Positions 26,641 through 39,000 of a stretch of DNA of 64,000 nucleotides are shown in pieces. Position numbers and translations under genes: made by a program. Where the stretch lies: assembly GCA_000697475.1 (NCBI GenBank), contig JNEU01001170.1, positions 166,806 to 230,805 on the forward strand, given 5' to 3'. How positions within the stretch are numbered: the first letter of the stretch is position 1; the number at the start of each line of letters is the position of its first letter. Under the pieces are notes generated by a model. It was not told where the DNA came from and searched no databases. It saw only the letters and a list, made by a program, of their open reading frames with translations. This stretch comes from Lichtheimia corymbifera B2541 (lineage: Eukaryota > Mucoromycota > Mucoromycetes > Mucorales > Lichtheimiaceae).

Positions 26641-27294
26641 ATTTGCATGACAGTGCCTGACCTATTTAATTTCCAGCTCTTTCCATTCCCAACTTCCTGC
26701 CTCTTTCTCCCACTCTCAACTGTTGCCCCATTCAACAACAACTACAACCTGCGAACAATTGTCCTGCTTCAACCCATCATGTCAATCCTACAACTGTCTT
26801 TGATCCTATTGTCTTTGACTGAATGGCAGGTCCATGGCGTGTACACAGCCTGCTACAACACCCGAGTTCCTTGACACTCCACCTTCTCTTGTACAATCCT
26901 CGACCACAATCAAACGCAGCAGCATTCATTCCAGCAGTTCCTATTAGCAAGGTCGCTATTCCATCGTTTCAAACAGCATTCCCAATCTTGCAACCTGCTA
27001 CAACACACGCTTTCGCACGCTTCTCTGCTACGAGCAATGTTAACCGCAGTCGCCATTAGCATGGTCTTTACTCCACTGTCTGAAACAGCGTTCTTTACTT
27101 GCAGCAGCTTGTCTTGTGGCCTTTTCACGATAATACCTGATAGCCTTTGTATAAAAGCAGCTTTATTTATGTACAACAACTTGGTTTAATACATACGGAT
27201 TACTATGGATGATGCCATGTCAGCGATTGAGTACAATGCATTACAAGCAATCTTCAGTTGGTTGGGCTGCGATGAAAAATGACCAAGCAAGTGA
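26641..27294. other. No gene recognised; short internal repeats
   Basis: Contains CT- and AC-rich sequence with a repeated CCTGCTACAACAC motif (about 26848 and 26994) and paired CATTCCAGCA/TTCC blocks. Open frames are short and unlike known proteins. It links the tandem repeat to dispersed-repeat copy B. Confidence 0.35.
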
Positions 27295-27950
27295 TTGATC
27301 AGCAACTGGATGGCAAAGAAGCATGTCAGCAGTGATCAAATGGCTCTTTCGATAAACATACTGGACTGCAATGGTTATGATGGATGGATGGAATCAAAGG
27401 TTGTGATGAGAAACCTTGGGGCGTTGCTTTGGTTACCTAGCATGTCGTCAGCAGGAAGGGTTGATCATATCGTGTGTATACAACGGAAGAGGATGGTGGA
27501 CGGCATGAGAGTGACGAGAGGGTCTTTATCTTTGAAGAAAGGTGTTTTACAGCCATGGATGATATTATCCTCCAGTCAAATCACCCAGCAACCAGGGATG
27601 TAGAAATGGCGGCAGCTGCTCCTTTGTTCTATGTACTTGATAGATGTTCCCATTATCATAATATGCTATAATTGTTCAACCTTTTATTGAATGAAAATTG
27701 GATTCAACGTGAAGTTTGGGGGATTATACTATCAGCTGATATGGGAAAGATGTGGATCACTTGGTTGGTTTCTGGATTGAAAGGGGGAATAGAGGTTGAA
27801 GGTCGGAAAGCAGTGTTGGATCATTTACATCATTGTACCGAGATACTTCTGTGCTTTTGTCACAACACTATTACATTCACTACAGCTTCCTAATTCACAA
27901 GCTGATAAAGGAAAGGGCATTAGCAATTCTCGAACGCTTGTATTGCAGAG
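27295..27950 (+). repeat. Dispersed repeat element, copy B
   Basis: Best-preserved copy together with copy C. Shared blocks: GGGTCTTTATCTTTGAAGAA (27512), CCTTTTATTGAATGAAAATT (27681), AAGATGTGGATCACTTGG (27747), and an end block CAATTCTCGAACGCTTGTAT (about 27925-27945). The conserved frame reads FIFEERCFTAMDDI over the first block. It faces copy C in opposite orientation across a spacer of about 0.9 kb. Confidence 0.7.
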
Positions 27951-28219
27951 ACAATAGATTCAGAGCGAGGGTGCCCAACACTGCAGTGCTTGTTATATAA
28001 GCTTGTTGGGTCATTGTAAGCTTATTCATTGTGCTCAAGACAGAGTGAGCTGTGATAGAATGCGGCACGAGTTCATGTACATATCATGCTTACCAACGCG
28101 AGATTCGTCTAACACTATGTATCTTATGCAGCCTTATAATATAAGAACGAACCATTCCAGCGGGCTATCATTGGCAGACATCACTATATGGGAGAATATA
28201 CATGATCATCGTGGCCATT

Positions 28220-28322
28220 CTCAGATTCACCCAATGTCACCACCAGCCAAAGTGAATCGAGGTCGACCTCTTGAATTTTTTTTTTTCGACTTTGGCTGGT
28301 GGTGACATCGGGTGAATCTGAG
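28220..28322. repeat. Long hairpin (34-nt inverted arms, 35-nt loop)
   Basis: Arms 28220-28253 and 28289-28322 are reverse complements with one mismatch (33 of 34). The loop holds a perfect 12-bp palindrome GAGGTCGACCTC (28259-28270) and a run of T. It sits between the inverted copies B and C of the dispersed repeat. It could be a fold-back element or the joined ends of a small non-autonomous transposon. Confidence 0.8.
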
Positions 28323-28825
28323 CGATCGTGAAACTCGCACACAAGATGCTTTCGACCCAGACGAGCAACTTTGTTCTATTAAAGACCTCACGTTTCATTG
28401 TAAAGTTTAGATATACAGGCACCTTTATGTTTTACATATGCTGTGACCATGATGCCATACAAAAAGTACTCTTTGCTCATTATCAATCAACTGGACCCTG
28501 ATAGAGCCAAAAAAGCAGAGGGGTGTGTTTGTGTAACTAGTCGAGAGGGGGTGAGTATTATTGGTGGAGAATGCATGATGAATGCTGCCTGCTGTACGCC
28601 TATAGTAAGGTCCGCCTATAATATCCTCGTTTGGAATGCTTTCGTTCTTACTTGAGGTTGCATAAGATAGCGTTAGTTGAAAACTGGCATAGGCAAGCAT
28701 GGTATGCTCCTATACTTGCGCCACATTGTATATTACAGCTCGATCTTTCACAAACACAATGAATTAACCTTACAATGAGCCAAACTCATGTAACGCGAGC
28801 AATAGCATCACTCCCAAGTTTATTT

Positions 28826-29560
28826 GCAATACAAGCGTTCGAGAATTGCTAATGCCCTTTCGTTTATCAGCTTGTGAATTAGGAAGCTGTAGTGAATGTA
28901 ATAGTGTTGTGACAAAAGCATAAAAGTATTTCGATACAGTGATGTAAACGATCACCGCTTTCCGACCTTCAACCTCTATTCCCCCTTTCAATCCAGAATC
29001 CAACCAAGTGATCCACATCTTTCCCATATGAGCTGATAGTATGATATCTCAAACATCATCATGTTGAATCTAATTTTCATTCGATAAAGTCAAAGAATAG
29101 GTGATGGCAGTGTGGGAGTTTATAGAGTAAAGATGATAAAGCTGCAGTATTGCGGAATGACGTAGGTGTGTGTAAATCACATAGAGCCTATGGGTACCAT
29201 TGTGTCATTCTATCCTTCATTGCTGCCATCGTAAACGTGTCGGTCCAGGATTCCAAGACAGTTGCTGCGTGCATTGACCTCAATATCATCCGTGCTTGTA
29301 AAACACCTCTCGTCAAAGATATAAGCCCTCGCGCCGATGTCATCCAATCCATCATTATCCACATGATATGATCGTTCCTTCCTGCTGGAGATGCGCCGAG
29401 TAAGCAAATCAACATTCCAGGATCCCTCATTGCTGCACGTGTATGCATCCCCCAAAGATAACCATTGTATATCCAACAAATAGATCGAAAGAGCCTTGTG
29501 ATTGCTGCTGATCCGCTTATGTGGAGGTAGAGGGTGATGTGACATAGGCCATGCAATAGC
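28826..29560 (-). repeat. Dispersed repeat element, copy C (inverted)
   Basis: Reverse-complement copy of the element at 27295-27950. On the minus strand it carries the GGGCTTATATCTTTGACGAG block, the ATCGAATGAAAATTAG block, the AAGATGTGGATCACTTGG block and the same CTCGAACGCTTGTATTGCA end. Its open frame gives the pattern RAYIFDERCFTSTDDIEV, in step with copies A and B. It is the copy with the longest uninterrupted frame (about 110 codons), but has no recognisable domain. Confidence 0.7.
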
Positions 29561-30193
29561 AAAGTTGAGGCCCTCTGGACCGTCGTAATTTCAAGCTGTA
29601 TATCACGTCGCAAGGGTTCACTATATGAAAAGCATAGTTAATAGCCATATCGACGCATCCGTTCTCTTTTGTACCTTGATAATAAAAGGGTCAATCATGT
29701 TACAAAATCTCCTGTAGTGGCATCCTATTGGATAATGGCGCGTGTATTGGTGGATGCAAAGATCACGATGATGGTGATCCTGTCCTATGGTTGCATAATG
29801 ACGCGTGTGTTGGTGGATGCAAAGATCATGATGGATATAGCTGAGCAACATGATGCAGGACAATACCAGCTAACGACCTCTTGTAACTGATAGCTCGTCG
29901 TCACCAAGCTTGATAAGGAACTCGAGGACAAATACAAGCGGTCATTCCTTTGTTGGTTCGTTGGGATGACTCATAAAGAATGGATGCCGAAGGTGCCATG
30001 TAACGAATCGTAGCGAGGTAGTTGAGTTGAATAAGAGAGTTGGCTTGGGAGAGAAAGGAGAGCACCAGGCCGTGTCAGTTCACCATCCAGCGAAACATGT
30101 CAATTGAGGAAGAATGGGAGGAGTCGGAAACACAATAAGACGAGAGGAGAGCAAGAATGAAAATCGTTTTGTTTCTCTTTCGCGACTTTTAAA
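29561..30193. other. No gene recognised; two-copy 62-bp tandem repeat
   Basis: At 29732-29836 a block ending in GTGTNTTGGTGGATGCAAAGATCA occurs twice with a 62-bp period, each after a TAATGNCGC start. A short coding-like stretch follows (about 29891-30008) and ends in a stop. The final 20 bp are the SEN15 leader with a CTCTTTCGCGA motif at 30175-30185. Confidence 0.4.
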
Positions 30194-30914
30194 ATGTTTC
30201 AAGACACGGTAAGTGGGTATGTGCGGTGGATTCCAGTAGAACCTATCCTTAACCCATACCTTATGTTTGTAGCTTGATCAGCTTGAAAAGCAGACGAATC
30301 CAGAACAGTGGCCGCTTGTCAGACACGTGTACATGGATCTCATGCTTGGTATGTAGGGTCGATGGATGTGACATAAAAAGTACTGGTTGTTAATTTGTAG
30401 TATATACAAACACAAGCCAAGATGTGGGACAATGTACAAGTATACCCCGTGGAAAGCCTACAAACAAGCATCTTGGTAGGGCATGAACCTGACACACCGG
30501 TAAGATATTCAATTGATTAAGAAATAAGGTGGTACTGAATATGAATGGTAGTCTGAACAACAACTTGTGATCCTTCCCATACTTCAAGAAAAGACCGTGT
30601 CCATGGATCGGTAAGCGTAACAATGAAATTGAATCAAGAAGAAAAAGGATATTCATTATGAACAGCTTGTCATCCTATTTCAAGGCATTACGTGCAGCTG
30701 GCTTTGCCAACCAAAAAGGACAACCTCTTAGGTAAGAATGATGGCTTTTTTTAATCATAACCCCCACTTATCCATATCATGTAGCAAATTGACCCTTGCC
30801 ATCATTGCCCCTGATTCGACCATTGTGTATTATCATATCCAACCTGGCCTCGTCCCACCCACCTCCTCCTCTTCCAATGTCAACACTGACAACAACAATG
30901 ATGATGATGATTAA
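30194..30914 (+). CDS. SEN15: tRNA-splicing endonuclease subunit Sen15
   Basis: Non-catalytic subunit of the Sen2-Sen34-Sen54-Sen15 endonuclease that cuts introns from pre-tRNA. Exons 30194..30208, 30273..30348, 30417..30499, 30552..30610, 30666..30731 and 30785..30914 join to 142 residues, a normal size. Family pattern: VYMDLMLAKMWDNVQVY, then LQTSILVGHEP, LVILPILQEKTVSMDRLSSYFKAL, and the terminal beta-strand LAIIAPDSTIVYYHIQPGL. The third exon's acceptor must be the CACAAG at 30411-30416; the nearer GTAG at 30397-30400 would shift the frame. The tail is Asn/Asp-rich. Its stop lies 37 bp from the stop of the convergent gene at 30951. Confidence 0.85.
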
Positions 30915-30950
30915 AAAAGCCTTTAATATTACGATGTATATACGATGTAC

Positions 30951-31733
30951 TTAAATCCAATGACCACTACGACGCGCTGTTTTTGATAATGCCACGGCAG
31001 TAATAAAAAGCACACCGGTATCAAGAGATCCGATTTCCTGGATAGCACGCAATGTATAATACCGTGATGATTCCCAATAGCCACGTGCATGAGCCCATGC
31101 TTGCCCTGCCGATGCCAATGTCAACACCAACAAGGCTGATCTTTCAGCTGCGATACGACGTTCCTTGAGTGCTAGACCTGCTAGCAAACCAAGTGCCAAA
31201 TGCATGACACCCACCATGCGTAATGAATCCGTAGCCAAGGTCGTGGCTGCCACCACATGTTTCTTTTCACGTTGCATGGAGACGGGGACTTGGATATATC
31301 GATCAATCGTCCGATTAGGTCGTAGCATCAGTGATCGTGCAGCTGCCAAATGATAGATAAGGTTGACTAGCAGTGGTAGATTGTTGTCCTTGAAGATATA
31401 ATAGGCTACTTTGCTGAGTGCTGCACGCATCATGTTCCAAATCGAAGCACCTGTGCTTGGTTTAGGTGCGACGGGTGATGTTGATGAAGAAGATGAAGAG
31501 GAGGACGCAACTGAGTGATTGCTATCATTGACTTCTGGATAAGGTATATCGGTGGGGTGTTGACGAGATTCGGATTCGGTCAAGACAAGGGATCGTGGCG
31601 AAGGGGGTGATGGCATGGATGGTATCGAGGACGACAATGAAGACGCTTGCATAACATCGGGTGTGCTATCGGATAAACTGCGTGCTGGTTGTGAAACGAG
31701 CGAAGCCGTCGACATGTCCAATGAGTCGCTCAT
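30951..31733 (-). CDS. Unrecognised small multi-pass membrane protein
   Basis: Single exon, 260 codons. The first 95 residues are Ser/Pro-rich and likely disordered cytosolic sequence with runs of Ser. The second half has hydrophobic helices around NLPLLVNLIYHLAAARSLM, MVGVMHLALGLLAGLALKE, ALLVLTLASAGQAWAH and LDTGVLFITAVALSKTA, so three or four membrane segments. It ends RRSGHWI. I do not recognise the family; the compact C-terminal four-helix layout is like several fungal ER or mitochondrial membrane proteins of unknown role. It converges with SEN15. Confidence 0.7.
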   Translation of the reverse strand: MSDSLDMSTASLVSQPARSLSDSTPDVMQASSLSSSIPSMPSPPSPRSLVLTESESRQHPTDIPYPEVNDSNHSVASSSSSSSSTSPVAPKPSTGASIWNMMRAALSKVAYYIFKDNNLPLLVNLIYHLAAARSLMLRPNRTIDRYIQVPVSMQREKKHVVAATTLATDSLRMVGVMHLALGLLAGLALKERRIAAERSALLVLTLASAGQAWAHARGYWESSRYYTLRAIQEIGSLDTGVLFITAVALSKTARRSGHWI

Positions 31734-32129
31734 TGTTGTTATGAAAGGAAAAGAGGGTATGTGTGGGTATTAAGACAAGGGCAAGAACAAGAAAAAAGGT
31801 GCTATTTTTCACATGCTCCTAATAGCAACTACGATACTTTTGGTTTTAGTCAGCTTGTGTCGTACACACAAACAATGTATCATCTTCTCTTCCCCACAAC
31901 AATTTCGTTGTTTCTCTATTAAATGGATGGCACAAGTGCTAGTTTATTACTTGTTTGAATTGCTAATGTATTGTTGAATGGAATTGGGGGTATTAATTAA
32001 CAAGGAAACAAAAAGGGAGGAACGATGACAATAAATGGTTGCTGTGGGTAGCCTCAGCCGTATTATGCAGTGATGCTGTGTGATATGTTGATTTTGAGTA
32101 TATGTTGTTGGGGGGGATGTGGATTTAAA
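31734..32129. other. Intergenic, no gene seen
   Basis: Lies between the start of the membrane protein and the 3' end of the Sel1 gene, both on the minus strand. It holds the membrane-protein promoter. No RNA or coding feature was seen. Confidence 0.5.
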
Positions 32130-34181
32130 TTAAGCTGCTGGTGCGCTGTGGCCACTGATGAAACCGCAATAAAAGAGATCGTCGTTTGTCATCACGCACG
32201 TATTGGATGGAAGACAAGCACGCACCAAAAGTCGTCTCAATCGTTCATGCGAACTGTGACATCCAGCTATATCCCAAAATAATCAAATTAGTCTCTGTCA
32301 TCATCTTATTATCCCCATTTACGTACCTGCTGCTGCGCGTTCAAACCATAGCGTCGCTTGTTGCAAGTCAACAGGGCATCCAAGACCTTTTTCAAAGCAG
32401 TTGGCAAGATGGTACATGGCAGCAACATGCTTTTGATCTGCAGCACGTCGGAAATGATCAAAGGCAGCGGTCAAGTCCTGCTCGACACCAAGGCCGCATT
32501 GCAAATGAACACCAAATTTGTCGAGAGCTCTAGCGTGATTTTGTGCACATGCTTGACGATACCAATGCACAGCCTTGCTATTGTCCTTTGGAACACCAAT
32601 GCCATTGGCATAACAAAAACCGAGGTTGCATTGAGCCCATGGGTTCCCTTGTTTAGCACTCTTGTGGTACCAATACGCTGCACGAGCCGCATCCTTCTTG
32701 ACTCCAAGGCCTTCCTCATAACAAAAGCCAAGCGAATTTTGTGCAAGAGCATTTCCTTGTTCAGCCGAGCGACGAAACCATTTCACAGCCTCACGTTCAT
32801 TTTTGGGGACACCGATACCATTGCGATAGCAGTAGCCAAGTGATAATTGGGCAGGTGCATGATTCTCTTCTGCTGACAAGTAGTACCAGAATACTGCTTC
32901 TTGAGGATTGGCATTGACACCGATAGCGTTTTGATAGCAGTAACCAAGCGAATGATAGGCGAAAATGTTGCCGCGTTCAGCTGATCGTCGATACCACTTT
33001 ACAGCTTCCTTTTCATCGCGTGTGATGCCGATACCGTTTTGGTAGCAAAATCCGAGGTTGTGTTGAGCACGTGCATGTCCTTGAATGGCAGCTTTTCGAT
33101 ACCAATAAACGCCTTTTGCATTATCTCTTGGGATGCCGATACCATTCTGGAAACAATAGCCGAGATTGCATTGTGCCCATGGATACCCTTGCTCTGCAGA
33201 TCGTTGATACCAATAGGCTGCCTTGGGAAAATCTTGCTTCACGCCAATACCATCTTCATAGCAGTATCCAAGCGAGTTTTGAGCGAATGCATTTCCTTGT
33301 TCTGCTGAAAGTCGATACCACCGTACGGCTTCGTTGACATCACGCTCAACACCAATGCCATCTTCATAGCAATAGCCAACATTGTAAATGGCAACAGTCT
33401 CACTTTGTGCTGCAGCGCGCCTATACCATTTTATGGCTTCGACTGGATCCTTGGTAACGCCAAAACCTTCACCATAGCAGTAACCGAGGATACCTTGACC
33501 ACGAGGATGGCCTTGCATGGCACTTGCTTTGTACCACCGAAAAGCGGCATGTTCATCCTTTGGCATGCCGACGCCGTCATGGTAACACACGCCAAGTGCA
33601 TATTGAGCAGCTGGGTCATTATCAATGGTAGCAGCTTCAACGATCCATCCGACAGGGTTGGTAGACGTTAAACATCGTACTCGATCAGCCCATTCTTCTG
33701 CTTCAGCACGATCAATGCGTACATTGGGACGACCGTACTTTCGCAAAAATGATAACCGAGCCATAGCCAATCCATCATGCAGTTGTGCTCCTCGTTGATA
33801 GTGCATCTCCGCTGCAACAAAATCCTTGGATACACCGAGACCAAACTCATAGCAAAAGCCAAGTACGCCATGAGCAGCTGCACAGCCTAGTCGTGCTGCA
33901 TCTTCATAATACGCCAGTGCTAATGTGGGTGCCTTTTTGTATCCTTTGCGTCCAAATAAGAAATGGTTGGCTAGTTTGAACAGATAGTGTGCCTTTGCTG
34001 CTGGTGAATCGCTGTTGTTGTACTGATCGTGCATGAGATGGGGAGGATTCAAAAGACAAGAGGAGGAGGAGGAAGGTGGAGGAGGTGGAGGAGGACTTGA
34101 ATGACGCTTGTGATGTAGTTTGGCAAGTGCGATGCGTGAACGTTGTATGAACTGAGAAAAAGGAACGGGAGAGGGGGTCAT
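32130..34181 (-). CDS. Sel1-repeat (TPR-like) protein
   Basis: 663 residues from exons complement(32130..32266, 32327..34181). After a Pro/Ser-rich N-terminus (residues about 28-45), at least twelve Sel1-like repeats of 36 residues follow, with the consensus A..WY..SAEQG.A.AQ.SLGYCY.NGIGV..D. The GYCY/GFCY core is unusually uniform. Sel1 repeats are scaffolds; fungal examples include chitin-synthase activators (Chs4/Skt5) and ER-degradation factors, but none of their accessory motifs (CaaX box, signal peptide, membrane anchor) is seen, so the partner is unknown. MTPSPVPF is taken as start: upstream in-frame sequence contains a GTAAGA donor (about 34250), fitting a 5'-UTR intron. Confidence 0.88.
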
Positions 34182-36056
34182 TGTAACGAAAGAGCAAAAG
34201 GGAGAAAAAAGGAGCAAGAAGCCCTGAACTAGAAAGAAACACACTTTTCTTACCTGAATAGATGAACACACAATCAGATCATGTTCCTCTTTCATATGTT
34301 CTGTCCGGAATATCAAACCAATGACATTTCAAAGGAAACGAAAAAGGAGCCTTTCATTAGTTTCTCTTGCTCTATTCATCATCATCCATCATCATCATTA
34401 TCATCTTCATTCTCTTCACCTTCTGGGTTATCAATTGATTAGTAGTCTTATCCCGACCATGCATGATCACACATCTTCTTCTAACTCACCTCCCCCTTTC
34501 CTTCTCTCACATCAATTCGGCGGGTCAAATGTAAATACTAAGCTACTGCCCCAAACATAGTAAACCATACATCCCATTCCCTGGATATCACTGGATGATA
34601 TTTCAAAGCATTTCAATTCATCTTCATGTGCTATGTGGCGTGTGCAACAATAAAATGACGTTGGATGGATTTTGTATGGTTCTTTCTCTCCCTCCTTTTG
34701 ATGCACGGATAAACTCCAATGGCTGGTTTTCGGCATATCATTATAACTACCCCATTGGTGATCTACGATCGCAGATTCATCCGTAATGAAACATAGTACT
34801 GACATCATTTCTCCATTGTTTCTCCCTTCCCCCTTCATTGGTATATTACGTTGCTTTCGGTAAATGATGAGCGCGCTGATATTAAATTTGTCTTTTCTTT
34901 TTTCTCTCTCATGCGGCATGCCAAGGTCGGCGGTTGCCTTTTATAGACACTCAGGGGTATCGAATGGGCTTTTATGCCCCAAATCAGATGATCCACATGG
35001 TTCGGGACGTGAGACACAAGAGTCGATCATCAACCACAACATGAGCACGTTGGTGTACGACATGTCATTGTGCAATACAACACTTTTATCATGCGCTTAT
35101 GTTTGGCGTTTTCTTGTAATCCCGACACTCTTAAAACTGTTACGACAAGAAGCTCATGCATATTGATTGAACAATTGCATCCACCACATACAGTGTTTCA
35201 TTTGAACACAGTTACATGCAGTGACCCTCCATCACTGGAACCCCACACACGTTGCTGGTATGGTGACGCAATAAAACGACGATGCTGTGATACCAAGGAT
35301 AACGTTCAATAGAAAATCAGGTAAAGAAACCTGTAATAAGACAATAAAGAAATTGGATGCTGTAGCCACCAACCCACTAGAGCAGTGAGGTTTATCATAC
35401 AACAATGCTTAAGCGATGAACATTTAAAACAGTGCAACAAGCAAGAAAAGTAGTTTGCAGCAATGGCATGGGTGCCTGCTTTAAGGGATGCGCATTGATA
35501 GACGCTTCTTCGCTTACATCTCTGTTACATCCGAACCACACAGGTCGATATAAGCTTTCGTAGTAGACGTTTATTGGCAGGGCTATTTTATGGCATCTAC
35601 GATTTATTGGTGATACGTTGCAAATGACAGGATTGGCATTGTAGTAATCGGTAGTACTTTGGTAACCAGATAAAAGAATGAGCAGTACCTGGATATACCT
35701 GACATCTCACTTGGTCACGTGGGGTCAAAAGACCAACCAACATGTAGGTATTGCACAAACATTGACAACTTGACTACATGATTCATCTCGAGCTAACCAC
35801 GACGCTAGTAATAGCTGCAACATAAAACAGTACAAATGAAATTCATCTTTATAGTAATGACTTAAAGGAAGCATGTGAAAGGGGGAGGGATTACAGGATT
35901 GTTGTCATAAGGATCGAGTGCAAGGACCATCTTTGTATAAATGCGTTTTGTGCTACTATGACGTGTTGGTCCGCATGGAATTTACTCCTATGCATTACAG
36001 TCAGCCAGCCAAGGCTTGAATTCATCTTTCTTTTACGTTTAATACCCATTGACACA
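34182..36056. other. 1.9-kb intergenic region without a supported gene
   Basis: Holds the Sel1 gene leader (with a probable UTR intron) on the left and the VRL1-like leader on the right. 34910-35050 has a short coding-like stretch, but it breaks in every frame. Nothing else was recognised. Confidence 0.45.
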
Positions 36057-39000
36057 ATGCATCCATTACTGGAAGATGTGTTGAAGGAGCCTCGACTTGC
36101 AGCTACGAGTCCACATATTGCAATTGTGTTGCTACCGCCCATAGATACCATGCCACCTGCACCATGCACTTTGGATTTTCTCGGTAAGGCTAAAGCCATT
36201 ATTCCCTCCACCCCCTCTCCACTTTTTCTTTCCCACTCCTCTTACACATACAGACCGCCATTGCATTCTATAGCAAGCCATGTCATTGTCACATTGTGGG
36301 ATCCCACGGTCGAAAGCAGCGCATCAGCAACAGCCATGCCAAGACCATCACTTTCAGCTTCCATGCTCTCTCGTCTGTCGCCTAAATCAACCCGTCGTGA
36401 ACGAAGCAACTCTATTCTTGACGGCCTAAGATCGCGATCAAAGAGTACAGTACATGACGGCAATGGAGGTCTATCGTTGAGCACCGTGAACAACAAGCCT
36501 ATCCTTTTTCACAACCGTCAAATCACGTTTGGAGGCAACCGCACTATCACTATTCACCACGAAGACGTTGTTTACAATGCTGACGATCGTGTGACACATC
36601 TCCTGCTCTACCTTGAACAACCATTGTGTATTCAACAAGAGACTAGCACCATTGTAAGTGGATATTCATTCAATCATGCATCCTGTATTCATTGTTACAT
36701 TCACGCATAGCCGCAAAATATTCAACCCATGTTGCCTGTGGTAGAGCAAAGGTAAGGATAGTGTGCCTGATGGCCGTGTCAAGTGACATGTGGATCCTGA
36801 TCATCGGATCTAATAGTTCGATCAAGCAAATGCTTTCCAAGTCATTCAATTCGAGTCATCGAGCAGGTACGTATCTATTTCCAAGTTCATTGTCTCTGGC
36901 ATTCAATAACCAACACCCCCTCCATGGATATGTGTTATAGTGCGTCAGTTTTGTGATGCTGCCCTATCGGAAACGAATCTTGGTGAATTACATGCACGCA
37001 TGAAAGATTTATTGGAGGAAGCATTCACGGTAAATCAGAGAAAAGGAACCATGGTAACAACCATCAGAAAAGACTTACAGTGGGTGTGGCACATAGTATG
37101 TGGATGGCTACCTGGAGAGTGCATTATTTGATCCAACAAAGAGTTTATCCCATGATGAAGCTTACAAGGTGTGTGAAAGGTACATCAGTCAATATGAAAT
37201 ATCCCGGTTTTCCTGCAAATGCTCATACGGACGTACTTTTTCATAGCCACGTGATGGAAGAGACATACGATATGGTCTTTTTCAAGATCACCCACTTGAT
37301 GCAGCAAATGGACGAAGAAGTCGCCAACGTACTCGATTCGATGGAGAGTTTGGATTTTATTCAAGTGGGCCTACCTGAGGGACGTACTGTGAGACGACGT
37401 GTTAAACGAGCTGGCAACACCCTGCGACAGATTGGAACATTTCGTACACCTGCGGAGAAATTAGAGTGCCTGCTTTGCTCAATTACGCAGTTATCAGAAA
37501 GCACGGATGAAGGTATAAAGAAAGGGCTGGAGGCAACGGGTGCATAAAGCAAGTATTAAGGGTGTGCCTCTACTTTTTTAGATTCAGACGACGAGCTGGA
37601 TTCTGATGCTTTGGTGTCATTGTTAGTATTGACGCTGATAAGGGGGCAGGTGGCTCATTTGGTTGCCAACATCACTTACATGAAGGTATGTATAAATAAT
37701 AATGGTAAACATTATCGGCATTAACGAGTGAATCCATGCAGGAATTTACCTTTGAGCAAAATTTGGCAGTGGGTCGCTATGGATTTGCCATTAGTACACT
37801 GGAAGGCGTGATGCAATATATCCTCGAGTCGAGAACACATTTGGCATCAGTCGCAAGGCGAAACGATATGCTATGGGCAGCCATCAAAAGCGGTGATTTG
37901 GATTTGGTGGTCCAGGTCTGTGGCAAGCATACCACCATGGAAAGAACGTCATCTTCGGCGAGAATATCATTGAGTTTGCCTGCCGTTGATATTACACGCG
38001 TGCGAGATGCTTCTGGGAACAATGCTCTGATGATAGCTGCAGTTGCTGGTCAAACACACATTATCAAATATCTTTTGCAACATCATTCACCAAAGGATGA
38101 CCTGTCCAATGACCGTGGTGAAACGCCCCTGATGCTCTCAGTCAAAAGCCAATGCTCAACAGCCGTGAAGCTACTGCTCGACTTTTTTGGTGCGCAGGAT
38201 GGGATACGGGATCGAGATGGAAATTCAGCGTTCCTAGTTGCATGCAGCCTTGGAAATGTGGATATCATGCGGATGTTATTGGAACATGGCAGCAAATGGG
38301 ATGCACGCAACAATATCAGACAAGGTCCACTTCATCTAGCAGCTACCTACGAACAAGCCATCTTGTACTTATTGGATCAAGTGAATGATGAAACGACGTA
38401 TACATGGGCGGATGAAAACAACAACACGTTTTTACATTTGTGCGATCAGCCAAGGGCTCTTGATCATTTTATATCACGGAGCAGTGGATGGCAAGATATA
38501 TTGGATATGAAAAACAAGCATGGATGGACGCCTTTATTGACATGGGCAGCCAATGGATGGTTTCATATGATGGAGGCCTTGCTTACTCATCCGATACGAC
38601 CTGAGCGTCTTGTGGCAACACATGATCCAGAAGGACGTACAGCGTTGCATCTCGTTGCAAACTCATTGGAAAGAAAGCCGACTTTGGGGACACAAGGATT
38701 GAAATATTTGGTGTGCCATTTCAGTGACCTAGCTAATGTGCGAGAATGGACCAAGGGGAATACACCATTGCATCTAGCAGCATCCCTCCGTATCCTTGAC
38801 AGCAACAGAGCTTTCATATGCATGTTTATTCGACATTTGGTTGTGGATGCAGGTGCAAGGATAGATGGATTGAATTATCGAGGTGCAAGAGCGGGGCATA
38901 TTTGCCATGATCCTGAGGTGCTTGTTTTATTGGATGGTATGTTTGTTTTGTTGAGCGTAATGGAAATGTCATTCTCAATATCTTGTTACAGACGTGGCGT

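Noticed and set aside
28220..28322. Rho-independent terminator
   Set aside because: The arms are far too long and there is no bacterial gene context; the T run is in the loop, not after the stem.
29891..30008. Short coding-like stretch before SEN15
   Set aside because: About 39 codons between stops with no start and no recognisable motif; could be a remnant, but support is too thin.
32358..33671. Several long plus-strand ORFs
   Set aside because: They are antisense shadows of the Sel1-repeat gene; their repetitive look comes from its repeats.
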